Below are positions 49,348 to 58,511 of a stretch of DNA of 62,368 nt, one piece after another (within the stretch, counting starts at the first letter, position 1; each line of letters begins with the position of its first letter). The notes beneath the pieces were generated by a model. That model made no database searches, was not told the DNA's origin, and saw only the letters and a program-made list of their open reading frames with translations. This DNA comes from Halomonas salipaludis (lineage in GTDB: Bacteria > Pseudomonadota > Gammaproteobacteria > Pseudomonadales > Halomonadaceae). The stretch lies in contig NZ_NSKB01000014.1 in NCBI RefSeq assembly GCF_002286975.1, forward strand, positions 1 to 62,368, written 5' to 3'. Position numbers and translations under genes: made by a program.

Positions 49348-50106
49348 ATGCTGGTAATTCCCGCCATCGATCTCAAAGACGGCCAATGCGTCCGCCTCAA
49401 ACAGGGCCGCATGGACGACGCCACCAGCTACGGCGACGACCCTGTGGCAATGGCCGCTCGCTGGGTCGAGGCCGGCGCGCGGCGTCTGCATCTGGTCGAC
49501 CTCAACGGCGCCTTCGAAGGCAAGCCGGTCAACGGTGACGCGGTCACCGCCATCGCCCGCGCCTATCCCGACCTGCCGATCCAGATCGGCGGCGGTATCC
49601 GCACCCCGGCGACCATCGAGCACTACCTGGCGGCCGGTGTCACCTATGTGATCATCGGCACCCAGGCGGTCAAGGAGCCGGCCTTCGTCAGCGAGATGTG
49701 CCGTGCCTTCCCCGGCCATGTGATCGTCGGCCTCGATGCCCGCGACGGCTATGTGGCCACCGACGGTTGGGCCGAGGTCTCCTCGCTCAAGGCCACCGAG
49801 CTTGCCAGGCGCTTCGCCGGCGACGGCGTATCCAGCATCGTCTACACCGATATCGCCCGTGACGGCATGATGGGCGGCGTCAACGTCGAGGCCACCGCCG
49901 AGCTGGCCCGGGTCGGCGGCCTGCCGGTAATCGCCTCGGGCGGCGTCACCAACCTCGGCGATATTCGCGCGCTGAGCGCGGTGGCCGGCGACGGCATCCT
50001 CGGCGCCATCACCGGGCGCGCCATCTACGAGGGCAGCCTCGACGTTGCCGAAGCCCAGCGTTTGTGTGACGAGCTGGGCGACCAATTCACCCAGGCCGGG
50101 AGCTGA
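49348..50106 (+). CDS. hisA: ProFAR isomerase HisA
   Basis: This 252-residue (beta/alpha)8 barrel has the catalytic Asp pair in [20 protein letters not shown] (Asp 8) and in [17 protein letters not shown] (about 130). IQIGGGIRT and VIASGGVTN bind phosphate. It isomerises the aminoaldose intermediate of histidine synthesis. The ATG at 49348 follows GAAGAGGACACGAC. A 76-base gap separates it from hisH and holds no gene. Confidence 0.95.
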   Translation: MLVIPAIDLKDGQCVRLKQGRMDDATSYGDDPVAMAARWVEAGARRLHLVDLNGAFEGKPVNGDAVTAIARAYPDLPIQIGGGIRTPATIEHYLAAGVTYVIIGTQAVKEPAFVSEMCRAFPGHVIVGLDARDGYVATDGWAEVSSLKATELARRFAGDGVSSIVYTDIARDGMMGGVNVEATAELARVGGLPVIASGGVTNLGDIRALSAVAGDGILGAITGRAIYEGSLDVAEAQRLCDELGDQFTQAGS

Positions 50107-50109
50107 TCC

Positions 50110-50883
50110 ATGGGACTCGCCAAGCGCATCATCCCCTGCCTCGACGTCGACGCCGGCCGAGTGGTCAAGGGCGTCAACTTCGTCGGTATTCGCGACGCCG
50201 GTGATCCGGTGGAGATCGCCAAGCGCTACAACCAGCAGGGCGCCGACGAAATCACCTTCCTCGACATCACCGCCAGCCACGAGAATCGCGGCACCACCGT
50301 GGAGATGGTCGAGCGCATCGCCGGGGAAGTCTTCATCCCGCTGACGGTGGGCGGCGGCATCCGCAGCTGCGAGGATATTCGCACCATGCTCAACGCCGGT
50401 GCCGACAAGGTCTCGATCAATACTGCGGCGGTGACCAACCCGGAATTCGTGCGCGAGGCCACCGAGCGTTTCGGCAGCCAGTGCATCGTGGTCGCCATCG
50501 ACGCCAAGCGAGTCTCCGCCGAGGGCGAGCCGCCGCGCTGGGAGATCTTCACCCATGGCGGGCGCAAGCCCACCGGCCTGGATGCCGTTGAGTGGGCACG
50601 CAAGATGGTCGATTTCGGCGCCGGCGAGCTGCTGCTGACCAGCATGGATCGCGACGGCACCAAGGCCGGCTTCGATCTCGGTGTGACCCGCGCGATCAGC
50701 GACGCGGTCAGTGTGCCGGTGATCGCCTCGGGCGGGGTCGGCACTCTCGACCATCTGGTCGCCGGCGTCATCGACGGCGGCGCCGATGCGGTGCTCGCCG
50801 CCAGCATCTTCCATTTCGGTGAGTACAGCATCCCCGACGCCAAGCGCTATATGGCCGATCGCGGCATCGAGATGCGTCTATAA
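50110..50883 (+). CDS. hisF: Imidazole glycerol phosphate synthase, cyclase subunit HisF
   Basis: This 257-residue barrel homologous to HisA has the catalytic Asp residues in [15 protein letters not shown] (12) and [10 protein letters not shown] (about 131), plus [13 protein letters not shown] and [14 protein letters not shown]. It closes the imidazole ring using ammonia from HisH. It starts 3 bases after the hisA stop. Complete. Confidence 0.95.
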   Translation: MGLAKRIIPCLDVDAGRVVKGVNFVGIRDAGDPVEIAKRYNQQGADEITFLDITASHENRGTTVEMVERIAGEVFIPLTVGGGIRSCEDIRTMLNAGADKVSINTAAVTNPEFVREATERFGSQCIVVAIDAKRVSAEGEPPRWEIFTHGGRKPTGLDAVEWARKMVDFGAGELLLTSMDRDGTKAGFDLGVTRAISDAVSVPVIASGGVGTLDHLVAGVIDGGADAVLAASIFHFGEYSIPDAKRYMADRGIEMRL

Positions 50884-50895
50884 CCTGAGGGCAGA

Positions 50896-51418
50896 CATGG
50901 ACATGACACCACGGAAGGCCATACTCGCGATGCTGGTAGGCGTGGCAGTGTCAATCAGTTCAGCAGCAACCGCCGAGTCGTCACGGTTCGACTGGCCACC
51001 GACGCTCGAGCTCAACCACGTGCTGGTGCAGACCAGCCTCTATACCCGCCACTTCAACCCTCAGCCGGACCATACCAACCAGCAAAACCTGATCAGCGTC
51101 GAGCTGCACAACCCACACCGCTGGCTGGCGGGCACCGCCTGGTTCAAGAACTCCTTCGACCAGCCTACTTGGTACTTCTATGCCGGACGCGAATTCCCGC
51201 TATGGCGCCCCAGCGACAACCTCACCGTGCGCGCCAAGCTCACCGCAGGCCTGCTGCGCGGCTACAAGGATGAGCGCCAGGACAATATTCCCTTCAACCA
51301 CTACGGCATTGCCCCGGCCGTCCTGCCCAGCCTCGGCGTGCAGTGGGGTCGTTTCGAGAGCGACGTGATCGTATTCGGCACCGCCGGCATGATGGTCACC
51401 GGCGGCATCCGCTTCTAG
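50896..51418 (+). CDS. Outer-membrane-type beta-barrel protein downstream of hisF
   Basis: This 173-residue protein has a signal peptide (about residues 1-27, ending SSAATA), then repeated amphipathic strands with aromatic borders: TSLYTRHFNPQPDHTNQQNL, ISVELHNPHRWLAGTAWFKN, STWYFYAG-like PTWYFYAGREFPLW. It ends with Phe (GGIRF), typical for outer-membrane insertion. Relatives are often labelled 'sn-glycerol-3-phosphate transporter', a doubtful name. The layout is closer to PagP-like barrels, but I cannot confirm this. It lies 13 bases after hisF. Confidence 0.7.
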
Positions 51419-51426
51419 TCGTGATC

Positions 51427-52020
51427 TCAAGCGTCGTCGAGTGACAGCCCAAGGTTGCTGATCCCGTCGTTGCGCCCCAGTTGGCGCAGCGCCTTGAGCG
51501 TGTCGCGGTCGAGCGGGTGGCGCTCGACGCTGTCCAGCACTTCGCCCTGGAAGGCCTGCTCATCCTCCATCAGCGGGTGGCTGCGCACCAGCTCGGCCAG
51601 CCGCGCCTCGTCCTCTTCGCCTTCGCTCAGCTCGATGAAGGCGCGTACGCCGCCGCGCGAGCTGAGGCTGACCTCGAACACCGCTTCCTCGGCATCGCCG
51701 CGCAGAGTATCGAGCAGCGCCGACAGCGCCACCACCGCTTCCAGCGCCCGCCGCGCACCGAAGCTGTCATCATCGGCCGGCGGTTCGAGCTCGGCGAGCT
51801 TGTCAGCCTGGCGCTCGAAGTCGATCTTCGCCTCGCGCACCGCAAGCGACTCCCACACCAGGTCGAGAATCACCCGCAGGCCGCGCACGTCGCCGTGGCC
51901 GCTGTTCTCGGCATACAGGGCATAGTTGGGCAGCAGTCGTTCGCAGAGCGCGGCCATGAAGGCCTGACGTTGGCGCGGGCCGAGCTGGCGCAGGCGCTGA
52001 TTGAAGCCGGGGGCGCTCAT
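51427..52020 (-). CDS. DUF416 protein (YjaG family)
   Basis: This 197-residue helical protein has FNQRLRQLGPRQRQAFMAAL, CERLLPNYALYAENSGHGDV and GLRVILDLVWESLAVREAKI, the DUF416/YjaG N-terminal pattern. A C-terminal extension, VRSHPLMEDEQAFQGEVLDS, follows. Function unknown. AAGGAGATACC precedes the ATG at 52020. It converges with the barrel gene 9 bases away. Confidence 0.88.
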   Translation of the reverse strand: MSAPGFNQRLRQLGPRQRQAFMAALCERLLPNYALYAENSGHGDVRGLRVILDLVWESLAVREAKIDFERQADKLAELEPPADDDSFGARRALEAVVALSALLDTLRGDAEEAVFEVSLSSRGGVRAFIELSEGEEDEARLAELVRSHPLMEDEQAFQGEVLDSVERHPLDRDTLKALRQLGRNDGISNLGLSLDDA

Positions 52021-52069
52021 GGTATCTCCTTGGGGTAGCAATCTCGGCCACCGTGTACGAAAAGCGGGC

Positions 52070-52366
52070 TCAAGGCCACAGCAGCGTGGTGGGTACGCGG
52101 CCGCTGGCGTCGAACACCACGCCTTCGGCGCGCAGCTTGTCGCGCTGGCGCTGGGCCCCGCCGTGATCGGTTACGCGGCGCGTGGCGTTGATCACGCGAT
52201 GCCAGGGCAGGCCGTGGCCATCGGGCAGATGGCGCATCGCCGAGCCGACCATGCGCGGCGTGGCACCCTCGGTCATCTTGGCGACCCGCCCGTAGGTGGT
52301 CACACGGCCGGCAGGAATCTGCGCGACGATGGTGTAGATCTGTTCAAGCAACGCAGCATTGGCCAC
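52070..52366 (-). CDS. Alkyltransferase-like (Atl) DNA-binding protein
   Basis: This 98-residue protein covers the MGMT DNA-binding domain only: IYTIVAQIPAGRVTTYGRVA, GSAMRHLPDGHGLPWHRVIN. In MGMT the motif is PCHRV; here it is PWHRV, with Trp in place of the alkyl-accepting Cys. Such Atl proteins bind alkylated guanine without repairing it and flag it for nucleotide excision repair. Complete length for this subfamily. Confidence 0.9.
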   Translation of the reverse strand: MANAALLEQIYTIVAQIPAGRVTTYGRVAKMTEGATPRMVGSAMRHLPDGHGLPWHRVINATRRVTDHGGAQRQRDKLRAEGVVFDASGRVPTTLLWP

Positions 52367-52431
52367 TAGCCACCTCCATCATCTCGCCGCCGCTGGACAG
52401 CTACGCGTCGGCGTGTTCATCATGGATCGAT

Positions 52432-53124
52432 ATGCACATCTACTTTCTGCACCACGCCGACCACCTGGGTCCCGCACGGTTCGCCGACTGGCTGACCGGC
52501 ATGGGTCACAGCTACAACGGCTGCCTGCTGCACCGCGGCGAGGCGCCACCGCGGCTCGAGGACTGCGATGCACTGATCGTGCTCGATGCACCACTCGACC
52601 TCGCCCCGCCCCACGCCGACTGGCTGAGCCGCGAGCGCAAGCTGATCCAGCGTGCGCTGAAGAGCGGCAAGCCACTGCTCGGCGTCGGCTTCGGCGCCGG
52701 GCTGATCGCCGAGGGCCTGGGGGCCATCGTCTCGCCGGGCACCTACCCGGAGCTCGGCTTTCACCGCGTCACCCTGGCCGAGGACAGCCCGTTCGACCTG
52801 CCCGAGCAGTTCGAGGCCTTCATGTGCCACCGCGACATCTTTGGCCTCCCTGAAGGCGCGCTACCGCTCGGCGCCAGCACCGCCAGCCCGGTGCAAGGCT
52901 TCAGCTGGGACGGCGGCCGGGTGGTGGCGCTGCAGTGCCACCTCGAAGCCACCGAGCCCAGCGTGCGTGCACATCTCGACGCACAGTCCGGGATGGCAAC
53001 CGTCGCCAATCAGCGTTTCGTCCAGCCCCGCGACGAGATCCTCGCCGAACCGCGGCGCTTCGACCAGCTCGCCTCACTACTCGACCGCGTGCTGCTCGAC
53101 TGGCTGCGCAGCGTGCCTGGCTGA
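52432..53124 (+). CDS. Class I amidotransferase homologue lacking the catalytic Cys
   Basis: This 230-residue protein has the GATase 1 fold: LTGMGHSYNGCLLHRGEAPP, CDALIVLDAPLDLAPPHADW, and KPLLGVGFGAGLIAEGLGA where the nucleophile elbow normally reads G-x-C-x-G-x-Q. Here Cys and Gln are both Gly. VVALQCHLEATEP holds the usual His and Glu positions. It therefore cannot hydrolyse glutamine by the normal route. It may have a binding or regulatory role. It is divergent from the atl gene, 65 bases apart, and its 3' end overlaps selU. Confidence 0.8.
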   Translation: MHIYFLHHADHLGPARFADWLTGMGHSYNGCLLHRGEAPPRLEDCDALIVLDAPLDLAPPHADWLSRERKLIQRALKSGKPLLGVGFGAGLIAEGLGAIVSPGTYPELGFHRVTLAEDSPFDLPEQFEAFMCHRDIFGLPEGALPLGASTASPVQGFSWDGGRVVALQCHLEATEPSVRAHLDAQSGMATVANQRFVQPRDEILAEPRRFDQLASLLDRVLLDWLRSVPG

Positions 53125-54198
53125 CCAGTCGCGGGCCGCGGCCAGGCAGCTGTCCCAGTCGCCGACATGGAGAAACGCCCGTTCGCCCTTCTCCAGCTGA
53201 TGGCGGTACATGGGGTCATAGTACTCGGTGAGCAGCGGCGCCAGCCACGCCTCGTGGGCCTGGCGGTCGCCGCGGGCATGTTCGCGGAAGGCCAACTGCT
53301 GCAGGCGTTGTAGACGCGCCAGCCGGGCGCTACCGAGCCGCCTGGCGAGTCGTGCCAGCGACGAGGTCAGCTGCTTGCGCATCAGCGCCCAGCCCAGCCA
53401 CTCGCCGAACTGCGAGCGATATACCTCCCACAGGTCATCGATGTAATCCTTGCGAATCTGCGCCAGCCGCCAGTCCAGCGGCATCTCGACGCGAACCCGC
53501 GGCGCCTGCTGCATGGCATGCCAGAACGCCAGCGGCACATTGACCGCACCGATATGGCGCGACTCGTCTTCTACCACCAGCGGCCCCGGCAGTGACAGCA
53601 GCCGGCGACCCATGTCGTGTTCGAAGTCGATCTGCGAGGGCGACTGCAGCGGATGGCGTCCGAACGCCGAGCCCTTGTGGCGCGCGCACGCTTCCAGGTC
53701 CAGGCCGCCGGGCAGGCGCTGAATCAGCGCCGTCTTGGCACAGCCGGTCAGGCCACCCACGACCAGCAGCGGCTGCTCGGCGGCGGCATCGATGCGTGCG
53801 CACAGCGCCTGGCGCATGGCCTTCCAGCCGCCGCGTATACGCGGCCGCTGCAGGCCGGCCTCGGCCAGCCACTGCTGGGCGACCTGGGAACGCAGCCCAC
53901 CGCGGAAGCAGTAGACGATGGCGTCCGGGTGCCTGGCCAGCAGCCGCTGCCAGGCCTCGACGCGGCTAGTCTTGAGGCTGCCGCTGACCAGCTGCTGGCC
54001 CAGCGCGATGGCGCTTGCCTGCCCCCGCTGCTTGTAGGCGATACCCACCCGGTGGCGCTCCTCGTCGTCCATCAGCGGCAGGTTGACGGCACCGGGCAGG
54101 GCGCCCTGGGCAAACTCTACCGGGGCGCGCACGTCGATCAGCGTACGGCCCTCGCTCAGCAGGGCCAGATCGGGGGCGACCTGCGGTAGCTCGCTCAT
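53077..54198 (-). CDS. selU: tRNA 2-selenouridine synthase (SelU/MnmH)
   Basis: This 373-residue protein has a rhodanese domain with the active Cys at residue 97 (IVYCFRGGLRSQVAQQWL) and a P-loop domain (VVGGLTGCAKTALI, 146-159). It swaps sulfur for selenium in the wobble 2-thiouridine of tRNA, using selenophosphate from SelD. In the P-loop the Gly before Lys is Ala (GCAKT), which is unusual. The ATG at 54198 overlaps the selD stop, so the two form an operon. The 3' end overlaps the convergent amidotransferase homologue by 48 bases. Confidence 0.93.
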   Translation of the reverse strand: MSELPQVAPDLALLSEGRTLIDVRAPVEFAQGALPGAVNLPLMDDEERHRVGIAYKQRGQASAIALGQQLVSGSLKTSRVEAWQRLLARHPDAIVYCFRGGLRSQVAQQWLAEAGLQRPRIRGGWKAMRQALCARIDAAAEQPLLVVGGLTGCAKTALIQRLPGGLDLEACARHKGSAFGRHPLQSPSQIDFEHDMGRRLLSLPGPLVVEDESRHIGAVNVPLAFWHAMQQAPRVRVEMPLDWRLAQIRKDYIDDLWEVYRSQFGEWLGWALMRKQLTSSLARLARRLGSARLARLQRLQQLAFREHARGDRQAHEAWLAPLLTEYYDPMYRHQLEKGERAFLHVGDWDSCLAAARDWSARHAAQPVEQHAVE

Positions 54199-55232
54199 CC
54201 ACTCACCCGAATCAGTACCGGGCCGTCGGCCTTGACCATCTCGCCGAACGGCTGCAGTTCGATGCCGTGGGCGCGACCGATGCGCTCGACGTCGTCTTCC
54301 CAGGAGGGGTGTACGGAGAGCAGCAGGCCGCCGGAAGTCTGCGGGTCGCATAGCCACTGCCAGTGCGCCTCGTCCATCGCCGGCAGGCTTTCACCCAGCG
54401 CCTGGCGATTGCGGTCGCTGCCGCCCGGCACCGCGCCCTGGCGGCGGTAGGCTTCGGCCTCGGCCAGGCGCGGCAGCTGCTTGAAGTCGATCCGCGCGGC
54501 CACGCCGCTGGCGGCACACACCTCGGCCAGGTGGCCGGCCAGGCCGAAGCCGGTGACATCGGTCATGGCGTGCACGCCCTCGACCTTGGCCAGCGCCACG
54601 CCGATATCATTGGCCTTGAGCATGGTCTCGCGGGCCAGCCCTTGATGGCCGGCCTGGAGCAGCCCGCGCTTCTCGGCGGTGGTCAGCATGCCGACGCCCA
54701 GCGGCTTGGTCAGGTAGAGCAGGTCACCAGGCTTGGCGGCGTTGTTGAGTTTGAGATGCTTGAGGTCGACCAGGCCGTTGACTGCCAGGCCGAAGATCGG
54801 CTCCGGGGCATCGATGGAGTGGCCGCCGGCCAGCGCCAGGCCCAGCTCGCGGCACACCGCCTGGGCTCCTGCCACCACGTCACCGGCGATGTCGGCACCC
54901 AGCTTGTCGAGGGGCCAGCCGAGGATGCCCAGCGCCATCACCGGCGTGCCGCCCATGGCATAGACGTCGCTGATGGCATTGGTGGCGGCGATGCGGCCGA
55001 AGTCGAAGGGGTCATCGACGATCGGCATGAAGAAGTCGGTGGTGGCGATCATTCCGCGGCCGTCGCCCAGATCGTAGACCGCGGCGTCCTCGCGCCCCTG
55101 GTTGCCGACGATCAGTCGCTTGTGACCGGCGCCAGGGCCAGCCTTGGCGAGAATGCTGTCGAGCACGTCCGGGGCGATCTTGCAGCCACAGCCGGCACCG
55201 TGGCTGTACTGGGTCAGACGAATGGCACTCAT
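54195..55232 (-). CDS. selD: Selenide, water dikinase SelD
   Basis: This 345-residue protein makes selenophosphate from selenide and ATP. The start SAIRLTQYSHGAGCGCKIAP has the catalytic Cys at 15 and Lys at 18; the position is Cys, not selenocysteine. IATTDFFMPIVDDPFDFGRI and ALAGGHSIDAPEPIFGLAV are further family motifs. No selA or selB gene is in the window. Pairing with selU points to tRNA modification as its main use here. Confidence 0.95.
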   Translation of the reverse strand: MSAIRLTQYSHGAGCGCKIAPDVLDSILAKAGPGAGHKRLIVGNQGREDAAVYDLGDGRGMIATTDFFMPIVDDPFDFGRIAATNAISDVYAMGGTPVMALGILGWPLDKLGADIAGDVVAGAQAVCRELGLALAGGHSIDAPEPIFGLAVNGLVDLKHLKLNNAAKPGDLLYLTKPLGVGMLTTAEKRGLLQAGHQGLARETMLKANDIGVALAKVEGVHAMTDVTGFGLAGHLAEVCAASGVAARIDFKQLPRLAEAEAYRRQGAVPGGSDRNRQALGESLPAMDEAHWQWLCDPQTSGGLLLSVHPSWEDDVERIGRAHGIELQPFGEMVKADGPVLIRVSG

Positions 55233-55278
55233 CGGGCTCTCCTTGCGGCAGTGATTGAATTGAGTCTAGCTGACGGCA

Positions 55279-56658
55279 TCACAGCGCCTCGATCGCTTCG
55301 GCGAGCTTGTCGACGGCGATCACCTGCATGCCCGGCGGGGAGCTCTTGGGGGCATTGCCGCGCGGCACGATGGCACGGGTGAAGCCGTGCTTGGCGGCCT
55401 CGACGATGCGCTCCTGACCGCTCGGCACCGGGCGAATCTCGCCGGACAGGCCGACCTCGCCGAATACCACCAGTTCGCGGGGCAGCGGGCGGCTCTGCAG
55501 GCTCGACACCACCGCCAGCAGTACCGCCAGGTCGGCGCTGGTCTCGAGTACCTTGACCCCGCCGACCACGTTGAGGAACACGTCCTGGTCGCCGGTGAAC
55601 AGGCCGCCATGGCGATGCAGCACCGCCAGCAGCATGGCCAGGCGATTGTGATCGAGGCCCACCGCTACGCGGCGCGGATTGCCCAGCGCCGAGTCGTCGA
55701 GCAGCGCCTGCACCTCGACCAGGATCGGCCGAGTGCCCTCCCAGACCACCATCACCAGGCTGCCCGAGCTCTGCTCCTCGCTACGCGACAGGAAGATCGC
55801 GCTGGGATTCTTGACCTCCTTGAGGCCGTGCTCGAGCATCGCGAACACCCCCAGCTCGTTGACCGCGCCGAAGCGGTTCTTCTGGCCGCGCAGGGTACGG
55901 AAACGCGAGTCGGCACCGCCCTCGAGCAGCAGCGACGCATCGATCATATGCTCCAGCACCTTGGGACCGGCCAGCGAGCCATCCTTGGTGACGTGGCCGA
56001 CCAGCAGCAACACAGTGTTGGACTGCTTGGCAAAACGGGTCAGCGCCGCAGCGGATTCGCGCACCTGGGCCACGCCACCCGGCGCCGAGGCGATGTCGTC
56101 GAGGTGCATGGTCTGGATCGAGTCAATGATCAGCACCTCGGGGCGTTCACGCTCGGCGACGGCGAGGATCGTCTCGACGCTGGTCTCGGCCAGCATCTTC
56201 AACCCCTGGGTAGGCAGCTGCAGGCGGTGGGCGCGCATCGCCACCTGCGACAGCGACTCCTCGCCGGTGACATAGAGGGCGGACTTGTGCTGGGCCAGCT
56301 TGCAGGCGGTCTGCAGCAGCAGGGTCGACTTGCCGGCCCCCGGGTGGCCGCCGAGCAGCACCGCCGAGCCCGGCACCAGGCCACCACCCAGCACGCGATC
56401 GAACTCGCCGAAGGTCGACGAGAAGCGCGGCACTTCACTGAGATCCACCGCCGCCAGGTCGATCACCTCACGCGACACGATCCCGGCGTAGCCGCTGCGG
56501 CCAGTGGTCGAGGGCGCGGCACCGGCACCCGGCCGCGCCGCTGCCAGGCGCACCTCGCTCAAGGTGTTCCATTCACGGCAGCTCGAGCACTGGCCCTGCC
56601 ACTTGCTGTACTCGGCACCGCACTCGGTGCATACGAAGGCACTCTTCGCCTTGGCCAT
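55279..56658 (-). CDS. radA: DNA repair protein RadA
   Basis: This 459-residue branch-migration helicase has an N-terminal C4 zinc finger (Cys 10, 13, 24, 27), Walker A GGHPGAGKS (103-111), the RadA KNRFG motif (near 255) and a Lon-like C-terminal domain (LPRELVVFGEVGLSGEIRPV). It processes recombination intermediates. Complete and standalone. Confidence 0.96.
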   Translation of the reverse strand: MAKAKSAFVCTECGAEYSKWQGQCSSCREWNTLSEVRLAAARPGAGAAPSTTGRSGYAGIVSREVIDLAAVDLSEVPRFSSTFGEFDRVLGGGLVPGSAVLLGGHPGAGKSTLLLQTACKLAQHKSALYVTGEESLSQVAMRAHRLQLPTQGLKMLAETSVETILAVAERERPEVLIIDSIQTMHLDDIASAPGGVAQVRESAAALTRFAKQSNTVLLLVGHVTKDGSLAGPKVLEHMIDASLLLEGGADSRFRTLRGQKNRFGAVNELGVFAMLEHGLKEVKNPSAIFLSRSEEQSSGSLVMVVWEGTRPILVEVQALLDDSALGNPRRVAVGLDHNRLAMLLAVLHRHGGLFTGDQDVFLNVVGGVKVLETSADLAVLLAVVSSLQSRPLPRELVVFGEVGLSGEIRPVPSGQERIVEAAKHGFTRAIVPRGNAPKSSPPGMQVIAVDKLAEAIEAL

Positions 56659-56727
56659 GTTGGCATCCCACGCAAACGAAGGAGCATTCTAGCAGCCAGG
56701 GCCCACGGCGCCGACTCCCGAAACGCA

Positions 56728-56753
56728 GCGGGGCGGCCCGAAGGCCGCCCCGC
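56728..56753 (-). terminator. Hairpin terminator after the NlpE-like gene
   Basis: GCGGGGCGGCC, loop CGAA, GGCCGCCCCGC form an 11-bp stem 20 bases after the NlpE-like stop. The minus strand continues TGCGTTTCG, a weak T-tract. Confidence 0.65.
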
Positions 56754-56773
56754 TGTGCTACCGCATGCGTCGT

Positions 56774-57223
56774 TTACTGACGCTGCAGCTGCAGCATGTC
56801 GTTATTCTCGAAGCGCCGACGCTCGGGGTCGATCAGTTCCAGGGTGGTATCATCCACGCGCAGGAAGTAGTAGATCTGCCCTTCATTATCGGGTGTCAGC
56901 TCGTAGACGGTGGCGTTGGGATCATCGGCACTACCGCTGAGGACTTCCCAATTACCTGTGTAGTTCTCGCTGGGCGGGTCCTGGGGATGCTCGCGATAAC
57001 TGGCCTCGAGGGCGAAGGTACGCTCCTCGTCGGCGCTCTGTTCATCACCCATCATCCGCACGTCGATATCGATACCCGCGCAATTGCGGCAAGGGAGCGT
57101 GCCCTGATAGACCGCCTCCCCGTCTGCGGCCATATCCGGCGCGGGGCCTTCCGTCGGACCGGCGGCACAGCCCGCCATCACGGCAAGCACGGCGGAACCG
57201 GCCAGCAACGTCCTGATTCGCAT
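56774..57223 (-). CDS. NlpE-like lipoprotein
   Basis: This 149-residue protein has a lipobox near residue 19 (AVLAVMAGCAAG), then YQGTLPCRNCAGIDIDVRMM. The CxxC inside a P-C-x2-C-x-GI context is the NlpE N-terminal signature. NlpE proteins sense envelope and copper stress at the outer membrane. Only the N-terminal domain type is present; the C-terminal OB domain of E. coli NlpE is missing. The ATG at 57223 follows AGGAGGACTCTC. Confidence 0.8.
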   Translation of the reverse strand: MRIRTLLAGSAVLAVMAGCAAGPTEGPAPDMAADGEAVYQGTLPCRNCAGIDIDVRMMGDEQSADEERTFALEASYREHPQDPPSENYTGNWEVLSGSADDPNATVYELTPDNEGQIYYFLRVDDTTLELIDPERRRFENNDMLQLQRQ

Positions 57224-57328
57224 GAGAGTCCTCCTAACCATTGGGCCTAAGTGTCGCGAACCGCGACCACTACCTGACAGCATAACCGACAAGCAAGGCG
57301 CGCGGACAGTTCCGCGCGCCTACTGCGT

Positions 57329-58438
57329 TCAAGCAGTGGCTTCGGCCAGTCGTGGGTAATCGGTGTAGCCTTCGCTTCCACCACCATAGAATGTCGCCGG
57401 ATCCGGCTGATTGAGCTCGGCGTCCTCGGCAAAACGCTCGACCAGATCGGGGTTGGCAATGTACGGCCTGCCGAAGGCCGCGGCATCGCCCAGGTCGTTC
57501 TCGATCAACGCCTCAGCGCGCGACGCCGTATAGTGACCGCAGTAGATCAGGCTGCCGCTGAAACGCTCACGCAGTCCACGACGGAAGTCGTCGCTCAACT
57601 GCGGCCCTTCGCCGGTCCAGTCCGGCTCGTTGATATGCACATAGGCGATACCACGGCGCGACAGCTGCTCGGCCAGATAGTCACTCATCGCCTGGGGCTC
57701 ATCGTCCTGGAGTCCGAAGATCTCGATGAACGGCGATAGACGAATACCCACACGACCGGCGCCCATTACCTCGCAAACCGCATCGACCACTTCCAGGACC
57801 AGCCGCGCGCGATTCACCACGCTGCCACCATAGCGATCGTTGCGATGGTTGCTACCGGTGGCCATGAACTGCTGCAGCAAATAAGCGTTGGCAGCGTGAA
57901 CCTCGACCATATCGAAGCCGGCGCGCTTGGCGTTGTGAGCCGCATGGCGATAGTCGGCGACGATCGCCGGCAGCTCGTCGGTCTCCAGTGCACGCGGTGT
58001 ACTGGTCGGATGCTGGCCAGCGCTGCCGTCCTCGAACTCGATAAAGCAGTTGGCGCCTTCGGCGCGCAGCGCGCTGGGCGCCACCGGCGCCTGGCCGTCG
58101 GGCTGTACCGACTCGTGGGAAATCCGGCCGACGTGCCACAGCTGCAGGGCGATACGCCCACCCTCGCGGTGCACGGCATCGACCACGCCCTTCCAGCCGA
58201 GCACCTGCTCATCGCTCCATATCCCCGGGGTGTAGACATAGCCGCGGGCAGTGGGCGAGATATTGGTGGCTTCGCTGATGATCAACCCGGCACTGGCGCG
58301 CTGGGCATAGTAGCGCTGCTGCAGCTTGCCGGGCACACCGTCCGGCGTGCGCGCCCGGGTCAGCGGCGCCATGATCACTCGATTGGGCAGTTGGAGGCTG
58401 CCAACGGTCAGTGGCGACAACAAGGTCGAATAGGCCAT
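57329..58438 (-). CDS. Old Yellow Enzyme-family alkene reductase
   Basis: This 369-residue FMN protein of the NemA type has SPLTVGSLQLPNRVIMAPLT, ISEATNISPTARGY, QLWHVGRISHESVQP, GFDMVEVHAANAYLLQQFMA and GVGIRLSPF-like GRVGIRLSPF. It reduces activated C=C bonds and nitrate esters with NAD(P)H. The flavin-binding HAAN-x-YL motif has Ala where Gly is more common. The ATG at 58438 has AGGGAATCACG upstream. No regulator is adjacent. Confidence 0.92.
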   Translation of the reverse strand: MAYSTLLSPLTVGSLQLPNRVIMAPLTRARTPDGVPGKLQQRYYAQRASAGLIISEATNISPTARGYVYTPGIWSDEQVLGWKGVVDAVHREGGRIALQLWHVGRISHESVQPDGQAPVAPSALRAEGANCFIEFEDGSAGQHPTSTPRALETDELPAIVADYRHAAHNAKRAGFDMVEVHAANAYLLQQFMATGSNHRNDRYGGSVVNRARLVLEVVDAVCEVMGAGRVGIRLSPFIEIFGLQDDEPQAMSDYLAEQLSRRGIAYVHINEPDWTGEGPQLSDDFRRGLRERFSGSLIYCGHYTASRAEALIENDLGDAAAFGRPYIANPDLVERFAEDAELNQPDPATFYGGGSEGYTDYPRLAEATA

Positions 58439-58511
58439 CGTGATTCCCTGTAGTGGACGTGTGCCTGCATAGATGGAGATCGTTAGAGGGCTAATCAAGG
58501 CCTCGGTTCAC

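Noticed and set aside
49255..50814. A 519-codon open frame on the minus strand opposite hisA-hisF
   Set aside because: Its composition follows from the third-codon GC bias of hisA and hisF, which are certain genes.
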